A stretch of 33,428 nucleotides of DNA from Planctomycetota bacterium (GTDB taxonomy: Bacteria > Planctomycetota > UBA1135 > UBA2386), in the NCBI GenBank assembly GCA_016235155.1, contig JACRLW010000133.1, positions 1 to 33,428 on the forward strand, read 5' to 3'. Both the position numbers and the translations under genes were made by a program. This document shows positions 33,261 through 33,428 of the stretch, piece by piece (the first letter of the stretch is position 1; each line of letters opens with the position of its first letter). The notes under the pieces were generated by a model. It was not told the origin of the DNA. It searched no databases and saw only the letters and a list, made by a program, of their open reading frames with translations.

Positions 33261-33428
33261 CGATGGAGAGCGAGTGGAGCGGCGGACCTTATCCGGCGGG
33301 ATTGGCCCAAGGAAGGCGAGCAGCTTGGCCCCGAAGGCCGCAGAATCGTCGCGGGACGCGACGATTCGGAAAGGCCGGAGGGCCCCGGCTGGTAAAGCGG
33401 CCGAGGCCTGAACGGTCGTCGCGCCAGC
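33261..33428 (-). promoter_or_regulatory. Leader of the gcvT operon with a perfect 10-bp hairpin
   Basis: The 168 bases upstream of gcvT hold no convincing gene. A perfect inverted repeat, gaatcgtcgc / gcgacgattc with a five-base loop, spans 33343-33367. A smaller GGCC-stem hairpin lies at 33328-33340. I looked for the glycine riboswitch core on both strands and did not find it. The hairpin may be a terminator of an upstream gene, an attenuator or an operator. Confidence 0.4.

Noticed and set aside
33261..33428. Possible glycine riboswitch upstream of gcvT
   Set aside because: A CCCGAAGGCC-like string is present, but on the strand facing away from gcvT, and the other conserved aptamer elements are missing on both strands.

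Overview
The window is GC-rich DNA (I estimate about 70%) with dense bacterial genes on both strands. I infer a planctomycete-like bacterium, for three reasons. Several secreted proteins share a C-terminal domain of a style I associate with Planctomycetota. Many starts lack a Shine-Dalgarno site. One protein carries four Myb/SANT-like repeats. Menaquinone genes of the futalosine route, an alpha2-type glycyl-tRNA synthetase and a glycine cleavage operon also fit a free-living bacterium. I saw no tRNA, rRNA, CRISPR array, transposase or prophage gene.

Layout from left to right. Positions 1-96 are the tail of a secreted protein, and a TrkH potassium channel subunit runs on the minus strand to 1592. 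A secreted protein follows at 1691-2794, then a histidine kinase and an OmpR-type regulator (2821-4484) that overlap by four bases. Next come an e(P4)-like acid phosphatase on the minus strand (4491-5453) and nagB (5522-6301). Positions 6317-14392 hold three tandem paralogous secreted subtilases, all on the minus strand. An MFS exporter (minus) and an ABC exporter (plus) diverge at about 15.8 kb. The mqnC-mqnE pair lies on the minus strand (17820-20173).

A plus-strand cluster at 20414-22957 encodes an outer-membrane porin, an exported FMN-binding protein with a complete flavin-attachment motif, and a four-helix membrane protein with paired histidines. Glycyl-tRNA synthetase overlaps its end. 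A membrane-anchored coiled-coil protein (minus) and ptsI (plus) then diverge. Downstream of ptsI, all on the plus strand, are the four-repeat SANT-like protein, a STAS-domain protein, a PAS histidine kinase and a stand-alone receiver. The right end is a minus-strand operon gcvT-gcvH-lipoyl/octanoyl transferase-carboxymuconolactone decarboxylase family, with its last three genes overlapping.

The most interesting items are these: (1) the porin, flavoprotein and four-helix cluster, a plausible uncharacterised cell-envelope electron-transfer module; (2) the first subtilase (6317-8938), which seems to start at CTG, because no ATG, GTG or TTG precedes its signal peptide and a CTG start gives it the same length as its neighbour; (3) the four-fold SANT-like repeat protein; (4) a C-terminal domain shared by five secreted proteins here; (5) a TrkH frame that stays open across the antisense end of another gene. 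Homology statements rest on motif recognition by eye. No database search was run.
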